DNA of 64,000 nt from Pseudogracilibacillus auburnensis (GTDB taxonomy: Bacteria; Bacillota; Bacilli; Bacillales; Amphibacillaceae): positions 1 through 64,000 of the forward strand of contig NZ_QJJQ01000010.1 in NCBI RefSeq assembly GCF_003201975.1, in the 5' to 3' direction. Made by a program: the position numbers and the translations under genes. Below are positions 52,612 through 61,831 of this stretch, in pieces; position 1 is the first letter of the stretch, and every line of letters starts with the position of its first letter. The notes below the pieces were generated by a model. It was not told the origin of the DNA. It worked only from the letters and a program-made list of their open reading frames with translations, and ran no database searches.

Positions 52612-52728
52612 TATCAATTTCCTTTCCACCAAGCAATAATACAAAACATGGGGAAATTCCTCTCTGTGAAAATGGAATCTCTTCAAGCTATTTTATCAAC
52701 AAGTAGTATTATCGTTCATTATAGTGCG

Positions 52729-52785
52729 TGTTCAAAAAGGGGGATAAAAGGACCGAGTAGTTCCACTTACCGGACTTTTTGAACA
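52729..52785. repeat. 57-bp element with 11-bp perfect terminal inverted repeats
   Basis: TGTTCAAAAAG (52729-52739) and CTTTTTGAACA (52775-52785) enclose 35 bp. It could be the scar or minimal ends of an insertion sequence; as RNA it would form a weak hairpin. Confidence 0.45.
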
Positions 52786-52959
52786 ACCTTTTATAGAAAC
52801 TATTAAATTTATACTTATTCACTTTCAGCACTAATAAGTGTACTACATATTGATATACAATTATAGTCATGAAGGGAGCCTATACACTAAAATTTTTTTT
52901 ACTTGCTTCATAACACTATATGAAAAGTTCAATTACATAAAGAAGACTTGGTTCAGTAT

Positions 52960-53270
52960 GGAGTTTCGACGCACAGGACGTGCTAGGGCAAACGTTGCGA
53001 CAATGCTTTACGGTGGGACGAGCATTTAGCGGAGTCCCAGGACGCTCGAGTTCTTAGTTTGCTTCATTTCTCCGTCTGAACCTTAGTCGCACTTATTTCG
53101 GAGCTTGGCAAATAAATGATAATTTATTTATTTGCATAAGTGCAACATCACTTCTGACTTCGCTCCTAGCTCGTCAGTCAGTGTGTTTGCTTTAGCGGCA
53201 CTTATCTCCCGCCTATAGAGGCGGAGTTTTTAGTAACGCCGCGGAGATAAACGAAAGTTTGAGATCATGC
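52960..53270 (+). repeat. Interspersed mosaic repeat, further copy
   Basis: CGACGCACAGGACGTGCTAG (52967-52986) is identical to 47971-47990. It is followed by CGGTGGGACGAGCATTTAGC and GGAGTCCCAGGACG, blocks also seen at 14450-14530 (inverted) and 48020-48050. From 53060 on, a different G+C-richer segment (GTCGCACTTATTTCGGAGC...; CTCCCGCC/GGCGGAG hairpin at 53206-53226) follows. No gene. Confidence 0.55.
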
Positions 53271-53292
53271 TTATCTTTATCGTATCAACAAA

Positions 53293-53332
53293 AAAGATTG
53301 CCTCATTCATGAAATAAGACAATCTTTTTTTT
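53293..53332 (-). terminator. Terminator of the squalene/phytoene synthase-like gene
   Basis: AAAAAGATTG and CAATCTTTTT arms at the gene's 3' end, with T runs in both directions. Confidence 0.7.
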
Positions 53333-54158
53333 ATTCGTTTTTTACTTCGGCTACAACTTCTTCGACTTCTTGTCGGGACATTTTTTTCTTCCCATCTTCC
53401 ATCGCTTTTAACGTGCGTTTTGCTAGTGCTAATGGGATTTTACAAAATAGTGTAATCGTTCTCGTTTTTATATCTTGTAAATATAAATCACCTAAACGTA
53501 AATTTTCATGTGCATATGCAAATACATCATCACGAGTCCAGCCTTCGGGAATAAAACGTACACCACGTTCTGCAAAATCTTCATGCTGGTTACGCAAAAT
53601 ATTTACAGCCTGTAAACCTCTTCCGAAACCAATTGCTAAATCATGATCTGTTTCTGTTCCGTCATACCATTTCCAAATATCTGACAGCATGACACCAACA
53701 AGTCCAGCAACATAATATGTATAATCATCAAGATCTTCTTTCGTTTGAATTACCCAATCTTTTTTCACCCAATCAGCCATTCCACCGGCCATTTCAGCTG
53801 TTGCTTCTTTCACTTTACGAACAATGCCTGTTGGGCACACATTAATCCAATCTCCTAGACGAATCGTTACTTCTGGTAAATCTTCTTTATAAGGTGTAAT
53901 AAGGCTTTGATAAGCGGTCTCATCAAATTCACCTTCAGCAAGCAAAAGAACTTTTGTTTCTCTTAATAAGTGTTCTTTTACTTTTGCCTCCATTGTTTCA
54001 TGATCTTCTATTTCATCGATCGCACGCATACATAAATATGCCGAACCGACCGTTAATCTTAATTCACGCTTTAGTAATGTAATCGGTATATAAAATGTTC
54101 TACTTGTTTCCTTTAATACGTGCATCGCATCTTTTTCTAATTTAGCCTCGTTCCTCAA
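53331..54158 (-). CDS. Squalene/phytoene synthase-family protein (YisP-like)
   Basis: This 275-aa all-helical protein has the first aspartate-rich motif AIDEIED (DxxxD) and a changed second motif, NILRNQHEDFAERG, where the usual first D is N. B. subtilis YisP, a family member with altered motifs, was reported to act as a farnesyl diphosphate phosphatase rather than a synthase; the same may hold here. No other carotenoid genes are nearby. Cytoplasmic or membrane-associated; monocistronic. Confidence 0.78.
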   Translation of the reverse strand: MRNEAKLEKDAMHVLKETSRTFYIPITLLKRELRLTVGSAYLCMRAIDEIEDHETMEAKVKEHLLRETKVLLLAEGEFDETAYQSLITPYKEDLPEVTIRLGDWINVCPTGIVRKVKEATAEMAGGMADWVKKDWVIQTKEDLDDYTYYVAGLVGVMLSDIWKWYDGTETDHDLAIGFGRGLQAVNILRNQHEDFAERGVRFIPEGWTRDDVFAYAHENLRLGDLYLQDIKTRTITLFCKIPLALAKRTLKAMEDGKKKMSRQEVEEVVAEVKNE

Positions 54159-54362
54159 GTTACCGTTCCTCCTTATTGGGGTTATGTTAAGTATATCAAA
54201 GAATGCTTATTTTTTCTTATGTTATCGCTTGTTTTCACGCATTATTGTTCGTGTTTTTATCATCCTACGATTTTTAACATATTTTCAATCTTTTTTAGAT
54301 TTACTTCTACCCAAAAATAACATATAATCCAATCATTACATCATACTGAAAGGAATAATGAT

Positions 54363-55625
54363 ATGAAAAATAAAGCAATCATTTCTTTTAATAAGATTAA
54401 TCGTGCTACCATTCCACATTATTACGACTACGCTATTGCTATTGAAAAAGTGATTGAGGCATTAACAAAGCGAACTGGAAATCTTTATAACATTTATTCG
54501 TTTGAAGAAGATTGGGAAATGATATATAGTGCATTGGAGCAAATGTTACAAAATAAAACGGACGACATAGAAGTAATTTCCCCTATTTTTGATCATATTA
54601 GTAGTAGAAAGATTCATGGTTCAGATAGTGAAGGCTATTCGATCACACCTTCCGAGTCGAATAATTTATTATATTTTCCAACATATGATGTTGCTTATGC
54701 AAACATACAAATCTATCAAAGCCATGCTGATTATCCTCATGATTTTATTTTTGCTCAAGATGACGAAAGTGTTGTAACTTTCATGAAAGAAATGGTTGAA
54801 AAGACACGTTCATTTATGCTAGATGGGATCACTGTTTTAACGGATACAGAAGATGGGCTCGAACGGTCGCAAGAAGAAATTACAAATCAAATTCAGCGTG
54901 ATGATGTTTTATTAGAAGAAATCGTGAAAAGAGATATTTTTCGCTCCATTGATGAATTTTTCTCAAAAAGTGGGACATTTTTCAAAACGTACAATATTCC
55001 ATATAAAAGAGGAATATTGCTCTATGGCAATCCTGGTAATGGTAAAACTACTCTCGTTAAATCAATTGCTGGAAGTGTAAAAGCACCCGTTATTTACTGG
55101 CAAATTACCGAGTTTACATCGAGTTATTCGATTGATGAAGTGTTTCAAACAGCCAAAAAAATGGCACCTGTCATATTAATTATTGAAGATATTGATTCCA
55201 TGCCACATGAATCCCGTTCTGTCTTTCTTAATGCATTAGATGGTGCGACATCTAAAGATGGAATTTTTCTTATTGGAACGACCAATTATCCGGAAAGAAT
55301 TGATCCAGCACTTATTAATCGAGCAGGGCGATTTGATCGAGCATATGAAATAAAACAACCAGATGAGAAGCTACGTCGCAACTATTTACTGAAAAAACAA
55401 GTAAGTCAATTTGTCGCAGCTGAAGTAGTCGATGAAATTGCAACGAAAACAAAGAATTTATCGATTGCCCAATTGAACGAACTATATATGTCCATGGCCT
55501 TACAATGGCATTATGATAAGCAAGTAGATGTTGATAAAATTATTGAGGAATTAAAAGAAAATCATCGGAAAACGATGAAACAAGATTGGGAAATGGAAGA
55601 TTTCGACGATCGACTTGGGTTTTAA
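54363..55625 (+). CDS. AAA-family ATPase (YjoB-like)
   Basis: This 420-aa protein has an N-terminal ~200-residue non-catalytic domain and a single AAA module: Walker A LYGNPGNGKTTLVKS, Walker B PVILIIEDIDSM, a sensor-1 region LIGTTNYPERIDPALINRAGRFDR with the arginine finger. Similar size and layout to B. subtilis YjoB, a chaperone-like AAA protein. No membrane segment or protease domain. Stands alone with AAAGGAA before the ATG. Confidence 0.78.
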   Translation: MKNKAIISFNKINRATIPHYYDYAIAIEKVIEALTKRTGNLYNIYSFEEDWEMIYSALEQMLQNKTDDIEVISPIFDHISSRKIHGSDSEGYSITPSESNNLLYFPTYDVAYANIQIYQSHADYPHDFIFAQDDESVVTFMKEMVEKTRSFMLDGITVLTDTEDGLERSQEEITNQIQRDDVLLEEIVKRDIFRSIDEFFSKSGTFFKTYNIPYKRGILLYGNPGNGKTTLVKSIAGSVKAPVIYWQITEFTSSYSIDEVFQTAKKMAPVILIIEDIDSMPHESRSVFLNALDGATSKDGIFLIGTTNYPERIDPALINRAGRFDRAYEIKQPDEKLRRNYLLKKQVSQFVAAEVVDEIATKTKNLSIAQLNELYMSMALQWHYDKQVDVDKIIEELKENHRKTMKQDWEMEDFDDRLGF

Positions 55626-55709
55626 CTTTTGGGACAAACATAGAATATTTTTTTGCCTTCCTTTATAATAAAGGTAACTTAACTGAATTTAGAAAAAAAG
55701 GAGATTTCG

Positions 55710-56873
55710 ATGAAATTTTCTAGTCGATTTATTAAATTTATAGGAGGGCGTGATTTAGTCTTCACGCTCCTCCTCCTTTTGCTTATTGCCATTACTATTT
55801 TTGTGTACAATAAAATTTCATTTATTTTTCATCCACTAATCATCATCTTTTCAACTATTGTTCCACCTGTCATTTTAGCGTTTATCGCTTACTATCTATT
55901 AAATCCAGTCGTTAATTTCCTCGAACGGTTCCGTATTAAACGGATTTGGGGAATTATCATTCTAATTTTAGGAATTAGTGGCCTTCTTACTAGTGTGATC
56001 CTTATTCTTGCACCAATTATTGAAACGCAAATTAAAGATTTAATTAAAAATTTCCCGAACTACCTAAACCAAATGGGAATTGGAATTCAGGCGTGGATGC
56101 AATCTTCCATCTTTGGAGATTATTATGATCAAGGATATGAATGGGTCGTCACTAATTTAAGTGAAATACCTAAAATAATAGGAAATTATATAGATAATGC
56201 ATATGAAGGTGTAAGGAATCTAGTAACGACGGTAACAAATGTGATTGTAGCTTTAGTTACTTTCCCTATTATCTTGTTTTTCCTGTTAAAAGATGGGGTT
56301 CGATTTAAGCATTACTTTTTACGCTTACTCCCACCAAAAAACCGAAAAGATGTTCATCAAATTCTTAAAAACATGGACGAGCAAGTCGGTTCTTATATTC
56401 AAGGACAAATTATTGTCGCTACATGTATTGGAATACTCCTTTATATTGGCTATTTAATTATCGGCCTTGATTATGCGATTATTTTAGCTTTAATTGCGGC
56501 TATTACAAGTGTCGTTCCTTATTTAGGACCTACGATTGCTATTTCACCAGCCATCATCATTGCAATCGTGCACTCTCCGTTTATGCTATTAAAGCTTGCC
56601 ATCGTCTGGGTTGCTGTTCAATTTCTAGAAGGAAATTTCATCTCACCGAATGTCATGGGAAAAACGATGAAAGTCCATCCACTGACCATTATTATTGTTT
56701 TACTCGTTGCCGGTAATTTATTTGGACTTATCGGTGTAATATTAGGAATTCCAGGTTATGCAATTGTAAAAGTACTTGTTCAGTTCTGTTATGAAAAATT
56801 TAAAATTCGTTATAATACATTTTATGGAGAGAAATATGGAGCTTATGAAATAGAGAAAAAGGTCAAAGATTGA
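55710..56873 (+). CDS. AI-2E/PerM-family transporter
   Basis: This 387-aa membrane protein has about eight hydrophobic segments. Family marks are PPVILAFIAYYLLNPVV near the N terminus, PIILFFLLKDGVRF, and EGNFISPNVMGKTMKVHP followed by GIPGYAIVKVL at the C terminus. Members export small molecules or ions (autoinducer-2, Na+/H+); which is not visible. AAAGGAG precedes the ATG. Confidence 0.88.
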   Translation: MKFSSRFIKFIGGRDLVFTLLLLLLIAITIFVYNKISFIFHPLIIIFSTIVPPVILAFIAYYLLNPVVNFLERFRIKRIWGIIILILGISGLLTSVILILAPIIETQIKDLIKNFPNYLNQMGIGIQAWMQSSIFGDYYDQGYEWVVTNLSEIPKIIGNYIDNAYEGVRNLVTTVTNVIVALVTFPIILFFLLKDGVRFKHYFLRLLPPKNRKDVHQILKNMDEQVGSYIQGQIIVATCIGILLYIGYLIIGLDYAIILALIAAITSVVPYLGPTIAISPAIIIAIVHSPFMLLKLAIVWVAVQFLEGNFISPNVMGKTMKVHPLTIIIVLLVAGNLFGLIGVILGIPGYAIVKVLVQFCYEKFKIRYNTFYGEKYGAYEIEKKVKD

Positions 56874-57411
56874 TTTCAACTTCACAACGGACACCATTAC
56901 TTTTTGCTAACAGTTGCTACTATGGCTTTAACTTTATTTCAATAGGCTAAAGCCCATTTGCGTGTTCTTGATGTCCTCCATCATCGGAAAAAGGACAATC
57001 GCTTAGGAAAGCTCCTTATATTCGTACGTTTGTGTAATAATATTTCTCGCGTATTTGAACGTTCCCTAAAAAGCTTCCATGGACCGTTATCGAATGCACT
57101 TAATCGAACCATATGGAACAAACAAAAACTGTGGAAATAGGAGCTGTACGCTTTCCTACTTGCACAGTTTCGTTTTTACATTACCAGCGACTTCACATTA
57201 TCTTCATTTATCAAATATCTTCCTTTATTTTCTCCCATCGATGGAACGACTTCTATTATTGGATTCTTTGTCATACCTCCCCATCGCAAACTTTATAGCA
57301 ATGGATTGTGTTTCATTGAATTTTCACCGACTCTTCAGCCTTACGTCCAACAAGAAAGATGAAGTAGAACCTACTAGGAGGGAAACTTTCTCACTTGTTA
57401 AGTCTTATTCT
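56874..57411. other. Gene-free stretch with one hairpin
   Basis: Several short overlapping frames exist, but none has a ribosome binding site or protein-like composition. AAAACTGTG (57125) and CACAGTTTCGTTTTT (57162-57176) form a long stem with additional inner pairing and may end the AI-2E transcript. Nothing else is recognised. Confidence 0.45.
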
Positions 57412-58236
57412 TTAAGAAAATGTCGTATGCATTGCAAGTTCTGTCATAACGAGCATTGCTTTATACGCCTCAATAATATCTTTTGCTTCAAAGCAAACAA
57501 CTGTCGTACCTTCCTCTAGCTTAGTACCAGGCATCAAACTTGCCCATTCGGCTTGCCCATAATTGTTGAATTCTATTTTTAATGTTGGATCTTTAGGAGG
57601 GATAAGTGGATCTACCTTATCCCTATTTGCTAATGCATCTTTTACCTTCTCCGCCAATAATGCGTGTGCTTTTTTAGGTGATAAACTTTTGACACAAGAA
57701 CGCGAAATAGTTTGTTTTACCGTAGCTGTTGTAATATTTGGTACTAAAGCTTCCGCTTCTTTAGCAGCTTGGTCATCTCCAGCTACCATTAATAATGGGA
57801 CGCCAAAGTAACCTGCAACATATGCATTAAAGCCCATTTCACCAATTGGTTGATCATTGATATAAAAATTGCGAACTGCATGAATCATCGAATGTGACAT
57901 CACACCGAATTGCCCTGCTCGAGCATGATACCCTATGAACATTGCACCATCAAAGCTTTCCTCTAATCCTTGTATCATGGATAATGGTTTCACACTTCCT
58001 GTTATTAGCTGAGCATCTTCATGTAATTGATCGATCAAAATATTATTCATTTTTGAATGACTATCATTTACTAATACTTCTTTACAACCATTTTTAAACG
58101 CCTCAGTTACTACCACATTGATTTCATCTGTCATGATTTTTCGAGCCCTTTCATAGTTGTGCATAGATGAATCAATAAATGTTTGATCAGGTAATCCCGT
58201 TATTCCTTCCATATCTACTGAAGTGTATAGTTTCAT
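57412..58236 (-). CDS. dppA: D-aminopeptidase, M55 family (DppA)
   Basis: This 274-aa zinc peptidase releases D-amino acids from short D-peptides such as D-Ala-D-Ala. It starts MKLYTSVDMEGITG (metal-binding D and E), and has NDSHSKMNN, IGYHARAG, SHSMIHAV and GEMGFNAYVAGYFGVPLLMVAGDD, which supply the remaining metal ligands and catalytic residues. It lies 76 nt after the ABC permease genes, as in dipeptide and muropeptide salvage loci. Confidence 0.9.
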   Translation of the reverse strand: MKLYTSVDMEGITGLPDQTFIDSSMHNYERARKIMTDEINVVVTEAFKNGCKEVLVNDSHSKMNNILIDQLHEDAQLITGSVKPLSMIQGLEESFDGAMFIGYHARAGQFGVMSHSMIHAVRNFYINDQPIGEMGFNAYVAGYFGVPLLMVAGDDQAAKEAEALVPNITTATVKQTISRSCVKSLSPKKAHALLAEKVKDALANRDKVDPLIPPKDPTLKIEFNNYGQAEWASLMPGTKLEEGTTVVCFEAKDIIEAYKAMLVMTELAMHTTFS

Positions 58237-58312
58237 TTACTTCTCCCCTTTCCTAATAGGTTACTATTCTTCATTATGTTTCTTAGGAGATGCTTACATT
58301 TCAATAATTCCA

Positions 58313-59173
58313 TCACCCTTTAACAGCTCCCTCTGTCATTCCTTTTACGATATGACGTTGAAAAAGAGCATAAATAATAATAATAGGAATCACTGCGATC
58401 GATAAACCGGCAAATAAAGCACCCCATGCACTATTATATTCGGCATTTTGGTTCAGCAGATCCATTGCAACTCCTAATGTATTCTTCTTTTCACTTTGTA
58501 ATAGAATTAGAGCCATGAAATATTCATTCCAAAAAGAAATTGCATTTAATATAGATGCTGTTATAATTCCTGATTTCACTAATGGTGTAACTACTTTAAG
58601 CAGGACTCCATAAGGACTCATCCCATCGATTGCAGCTGCTTCTTCTAACTCTTTTGGTACATTTCCCATAAAACTAGTAAGAATAAAAATGGTAAATGGA
58701 ACATGTGAGATTGCATAAACAAGGGATAATGCCCATAAATTATCCAACATATTCATTTTCATCAGTAAAAAAAATAATGGGATCCACCCAAGAACCGCCG
58801 GAATCATCATGGAAGCTAGATAAACATTGAATAAAAATTGGCTGCCTTTAAAACGTACTCTTTCAAGAGCGTAAGAGGTTGGGATGGCGAATGCTAGACA
58901 CAATGCGGTACCCAATATAGTCACAATAGCACTATTAATAAACCCTGATCCAATATTATATTCAGTCCAAGCAAGGATAAAATTATCTATATTAAATACT
59001 TCAGGCCATGTCCACGGGGACGCATAAATTTCTGCATTCGATTTAAAAGAACCTAAAAACATCCACACAATTGGATAAATAACGATAATAGCCCATAATA
59101 TTAACGGAATACGAATACATAATTGACTTATTACTTTTCCTATTTTCAAAATAGCCCCCTCCTTAATATTCAA
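58313..59173 (-). CDS. Carbohydrate ABC transporter permease (MalG-type)
   Basis: This 286-aa protein has six predicted membrane helices and the EAA loop ELEEAAAIDGMSPYGVLLKVVTPL, diagnostic of the CUT1 MalG-type permease, with SFWNEYFMALILLQ towards the end. It overlaps the upstream permease by 11 bp. No ATPase gene is present in the locus; a shared MsmX-like ATPase is expected. Confidence 0.9.
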   Translation of the reverse strand: MNIKEGAILKIGKVISQLCIRIPLILWAIIVIYPIVWMFLGSFKSNAEIYASPWTWPEVFNIDNFILAWTEYNIGSGFINSAIVTILGTALCLAFAIPTSYALERVRFKGSQFLFNVYLASMMIPAVLGWIPLFFLLMKMNMLDNLWALSLVYAISHVPFTIFILTSFMGNVPKELEEAAAIDGMSPYGVLLKVVTPLVKSGIITASILNAISFWNEYFMALILLQSEKKNTLGVAMDLLNQNAEYNSAWGALFAGLSIAVIPIIIIYALFQRHIVKGMTEGAVKG

Positions 59174-60056
59174 CTTTCTCTCTTTTTAGTAAAAATTGAA
59201 GTAAAATTACTGTAATTAATGATACAATTAAAATTAACACACCTATTGTTGCTCCATAGCCGAATCTAAAGTCTGAAAAAGCTTTTGTATATAAGTAGGA
59301 ACCCATCACTTCGGTTGCATCACTTGGACCCCCACGGGTCATAATTTGAACAAGTACGAACGATCCATTTAGCGAAGTAATGACTATGTATATAATAGAA
59401 GTTTTAATTTGTGGCCAAATTAACGGAACTGTTACCTTCCAAAACTGTTGCCAACTGTTTGCACCGTCAATGTCCGCTGCCTCATAATAACTCTTGGGAA
59501 TATTCATTATTCCTCCCATAAGAAGAAGCATAAAGAGACCAATTCCAGCCCAAACAGATGGTAGTACAAGACTAGGTAATGCCCACTCTAAACTCCCTAA
59601 CCACGGTCTAGTCCAACTTTCCAATCCGATCATTGTTAATCCAGAATTAATAATTCCAATTTCAGGGTTAAACACAAACTGCCATAGAATCCCTATAATT
59701 ACAACTGACATAATGTTAGGGAAAAAGAAAACCACACGATAAATAGGTGCTTCCTTAATTCGCAATTGAGTAAGAGCTACCGCAAAAAAAGTGGCTAAAA
59801 TCATAATGCCAACTAACTTTGTTAAAACTAAAAAATAATCATGCCAAATTGTTTTAGGTATCATAGGATCGCTAATTAATTCTTTATAATTACCAAGACC
59901 TACAAACTCTTTAACTGCACTTGTACCCGACCAGTTAAAAAAAGAAAGATATAGACCATTAATCATTGGATAAACTGTAAATAAAATAAAAAAAACAAAA
60001 GTCGGAACCAAACAAAAAGCTAGAAAAAGATATCTTTGTTTCTTTGACTGTACCAT
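59163..60056 (-). CDS. Carbohydrate ABC transporter permease (MalF-type)
   Basis: This 297-aa membrane protein has six predicted helices (first: YLFLAFCLVPTFVFFILFTVYP) and the EAA loop YYEAADIDGANSWQQFWKVTVPL. It pairs with the MalG-type permease to form the channel. A 34-nt hairpin lies between it and the binding-protein gene. Confidence 0.9.
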   Translation of the reverse strand: MVQSKKQRYLFLAFCLVPTFVFFILFTVYPMINGLYLSFFNWSGTSAVKEFVGLGNYKELISDPMIPKTIWHDYFLVLTKLVGIMILATFFAVALTQLRIKEAPIYRVVFFFPNIMSVVIIGILWQFVFNPEIGIINSGLTMIGLESWTRPWLGSLEWALPSLVLPSVWAGIGLFMLLLMGGIMNIPKSYYEAADIDGANSWQQFWKVTVPLIWPQIKTSIIYIVITSLNGSFVLVQIMTRGGPSDATEVMGSYLYTKAFSDFRFGYGATIGVLILIVSLITVILLQFLLKREKVEY

Positions 60057-60122
60057 AACATCACTCTTTCAAAAAATTTCATCGGTATAAATAATGCGGG
60101 TTAATGTACAAACAATATATAT

Positions 60123-60156
60123 GGAGTGTGTAAGTTATTCGCTCTTTACACACTCC
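60123..60156 (-). promoter_or_regulatory. Intercistronic hairpin after the binding-protein gene
   Basis: GGAGTGTGTAA and TTACACACTCC arms, 11 bp perfect, with a 12-nt loop, 9 nt after the binding-protein stop. It lacks a strong T run, so it may stabilise the upstream mRNA and lower permease expression, as in the mal operons. Confidence 0.65.
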
Positions 60157-60165
60157 AATCAAAAG

Positions 60166-61536
60166 TTACTTTTGTGCTTTTTCCGCTACAGCAATTATTT
60201 TTTCAATGTATTCTTCTGCATCAATCTTTCCTAATAAAAGTGGAACAATTTGTTTTTTAACTTCATCAGATATTTTAATAGAAATATCTAGATCGTCACC
60301 TTCTGGAGTTTTTCTTTCATGCACTACTACCTTATCAGGATTATTAATTGTATCATTTATATTTTTCAAAAATGTAGGCACATTCTCGTTTTCCGATAAA
60401 TCCACGTCTTTGATATCCATAATTGCACCTGTTGATTCAGCAAATTTTTGTCCATATTTTTCAGTGAAAATAAATTCTAAAAATGCTTTCGCTGCTTCTG
60501 GGTTTTTAGCTTCTTCTGCAATAGCAACAGGTCGTAAATCTGGTACAAGACTCATAGGCTCACCCGCATTATTCATCGGAGTCGGAATAAATCCATATTC
60601 AAAATCTTCTGGAGTATCATTTTTCATCTCTGTCGGTAGCCAAAACCCTACTGGAATAAATGCATTGTCATGCATTAAAAAATTCATTTGGGATTGTGTA
60701 TGACTACGTGCTGCAAAAGCTGGGTCAACTAAATCAGCTTCTTGCATCTTTTGGACTTTTTGCAACACTTCTAATGTTTCTTCCCTTTCCCATGCCTCAA
60801 CTTTACCATTTAATAGATCATTTAATAATTCTTCCCCACCTGCTGCTGCAAAAGCTGGGTATAGTACTCCTCTTTGGAAGTACTGTGGATAATTTCCTGT
60901 TGTGTTGAATGGGTAAATCCCTGACTTTTCTTTTATTTCAATCATTGAATCCATCCAAGAATCAAAGTCTTCTGGAACTTTAAATCCTTCTTGTTCGAAC
61001 CAAGCATTATCGTACCATACACCCCAAGTATCAAATGCAAGCGGCAAACTATAAACTTTCCCTCCATCTATCTCTTCCAATGGTGTGATAAAAATATCAT
61101 ACAAGGCTTTACCATCATCTGTTTCAGCATCTTTTAGCCAATCACTAAGATCCATTAATTGCCCATCATTAATCATTTGTGTCTCACTTGCTCCATCTCC
61201 ATCAATATAAACAACATCTGGTGGATCATTAGAAATCCATCTAGTTTTCATTTCATCATTAATATTTGGTCCAGCATGTTCAATAACATTAACATTTGGA
61301 TATGTCTCTTTAAAATCGGCAATAACTTCTTTCCACCAGGTATCACCATACCCTCCAACAAAATACTGAATCTCAAAATCACCAGAAACTTCTCCATTTT
61401 CTTCATTCGGAGATTCTGAGGACTTATCTTCTTGGCTAACCTCTCCATCCTCTGCTGTTGAACAAGCTGTAATAATTCCAAAAACTAGAATGAATAATCC
61501 TAATATGTAACATCGCTTTAGAAAAGTAGTAAACAA
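60166..61536 (-). CDS. Sugar ABC transporter substrate-binding lipoprotein
   Basis: This 456-aa protein has a lipoprotein signal (LFILVFGIITACS; lipobox ITAC), an acidic linker and a CUT1-type binding fold (PNVNVIEHAGPNINDEMKTRW; DVVYIDGDGASETQMINDGQL; LPLAFDTWGVWYDNAWFEQEG, each a separate stretch). It starts at TTG (61536) with GGGAGG 8 nt upstream. Context with murQ and dppA suggests a MurNAc- or muropeptide-related ligand; other N-acetylated sugars cannot be excluded. Confidence 0.85.
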   Translation of the reverse strand: MFTTFLKRCYILGLFILVFGIITACSTAEDGEVSQEDKSSESPNEENGEVSGDFEIQYFVGGYGDTWWKEVIADFKETYPNVNVIEHAGPNINDEMKTRWISNDPPDVVYIDGDGASETQMINDGQLMDLSDWLKDAETDDGKALYDIFITPLEEIDGGKVYSLPLAFDTWGVWYDNAWFEQEGFKVPEDFDSWMDSMIEIKEKSGIYPFNTTGNYPQYFQRGVLYPAFAAAGGEELLNDLLNGKVEAWEREETLEVLQKVQKMQEADLVDPAFAARSHTQSQMNFLMHDNAFIPVGFWLPTEMKNDTPEDFEYGFIPTPMNNAGEPMSLVPDLRPVAIAEEAKNPEAAKAFLEFIFTEKYGQKFAESTGAIMDIKDVDLSENENVPTFLKNINDTINNPDKVVVHERKTPEGDDLDISIKISDEVKKQIVPLLLGKIDAEEYIEKIIAVAEKAQK

Positions 61537-61616
61537 ATTGATTTCCTCCCTTTAATAGTTAGTTTTTCTTGATTCTTTCGGATCTTCTAATCATTACTTA
61601 TGATTACAAATCAGAT

Positions 61617-61631
61617 GTGTAATCGCTTTCT
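61617..61631 (-). promoter_or_regulatory. Candidate CcpA cre site upstream of the binding-protein gene
   Basis: On the minus strand AGAAAGCGATTACAC differs at one key base from the cre consensus TGWAARCGYTWNCA-type. It lies about 85 nt before the TTG start, in a 295-nt gene-free gap, and would subject the transporter to catabolite repression. No clear -35/-10 pair was found near it. Confidence 0.4.
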
Positions 61632-61831
61632 TTTTTCTCAATTCAATAAATACTGATAAATTTTATTTGCCTTCAAAATGATAATCCTCTTAGAGGTGGA
61701 GATAGTTTCTAGGGCACGGTGAATGGACCATTAATTTTACTAAAAGTCGGTTTATTTTCCTATCCAGCCCTTTTCTGTATTTCACAACACCTCCTCTATT
61801 GCCATTTTTAACGTGGCATTAGCTAAATGAA

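Noticed and set aside
56958-57519. Plus-strand frames of 60-146 codons downstream of the AI-2E transporter gene
   Set aside because: They overlap each other and the end of dppA in antisense, and lack ribosome binding sites.
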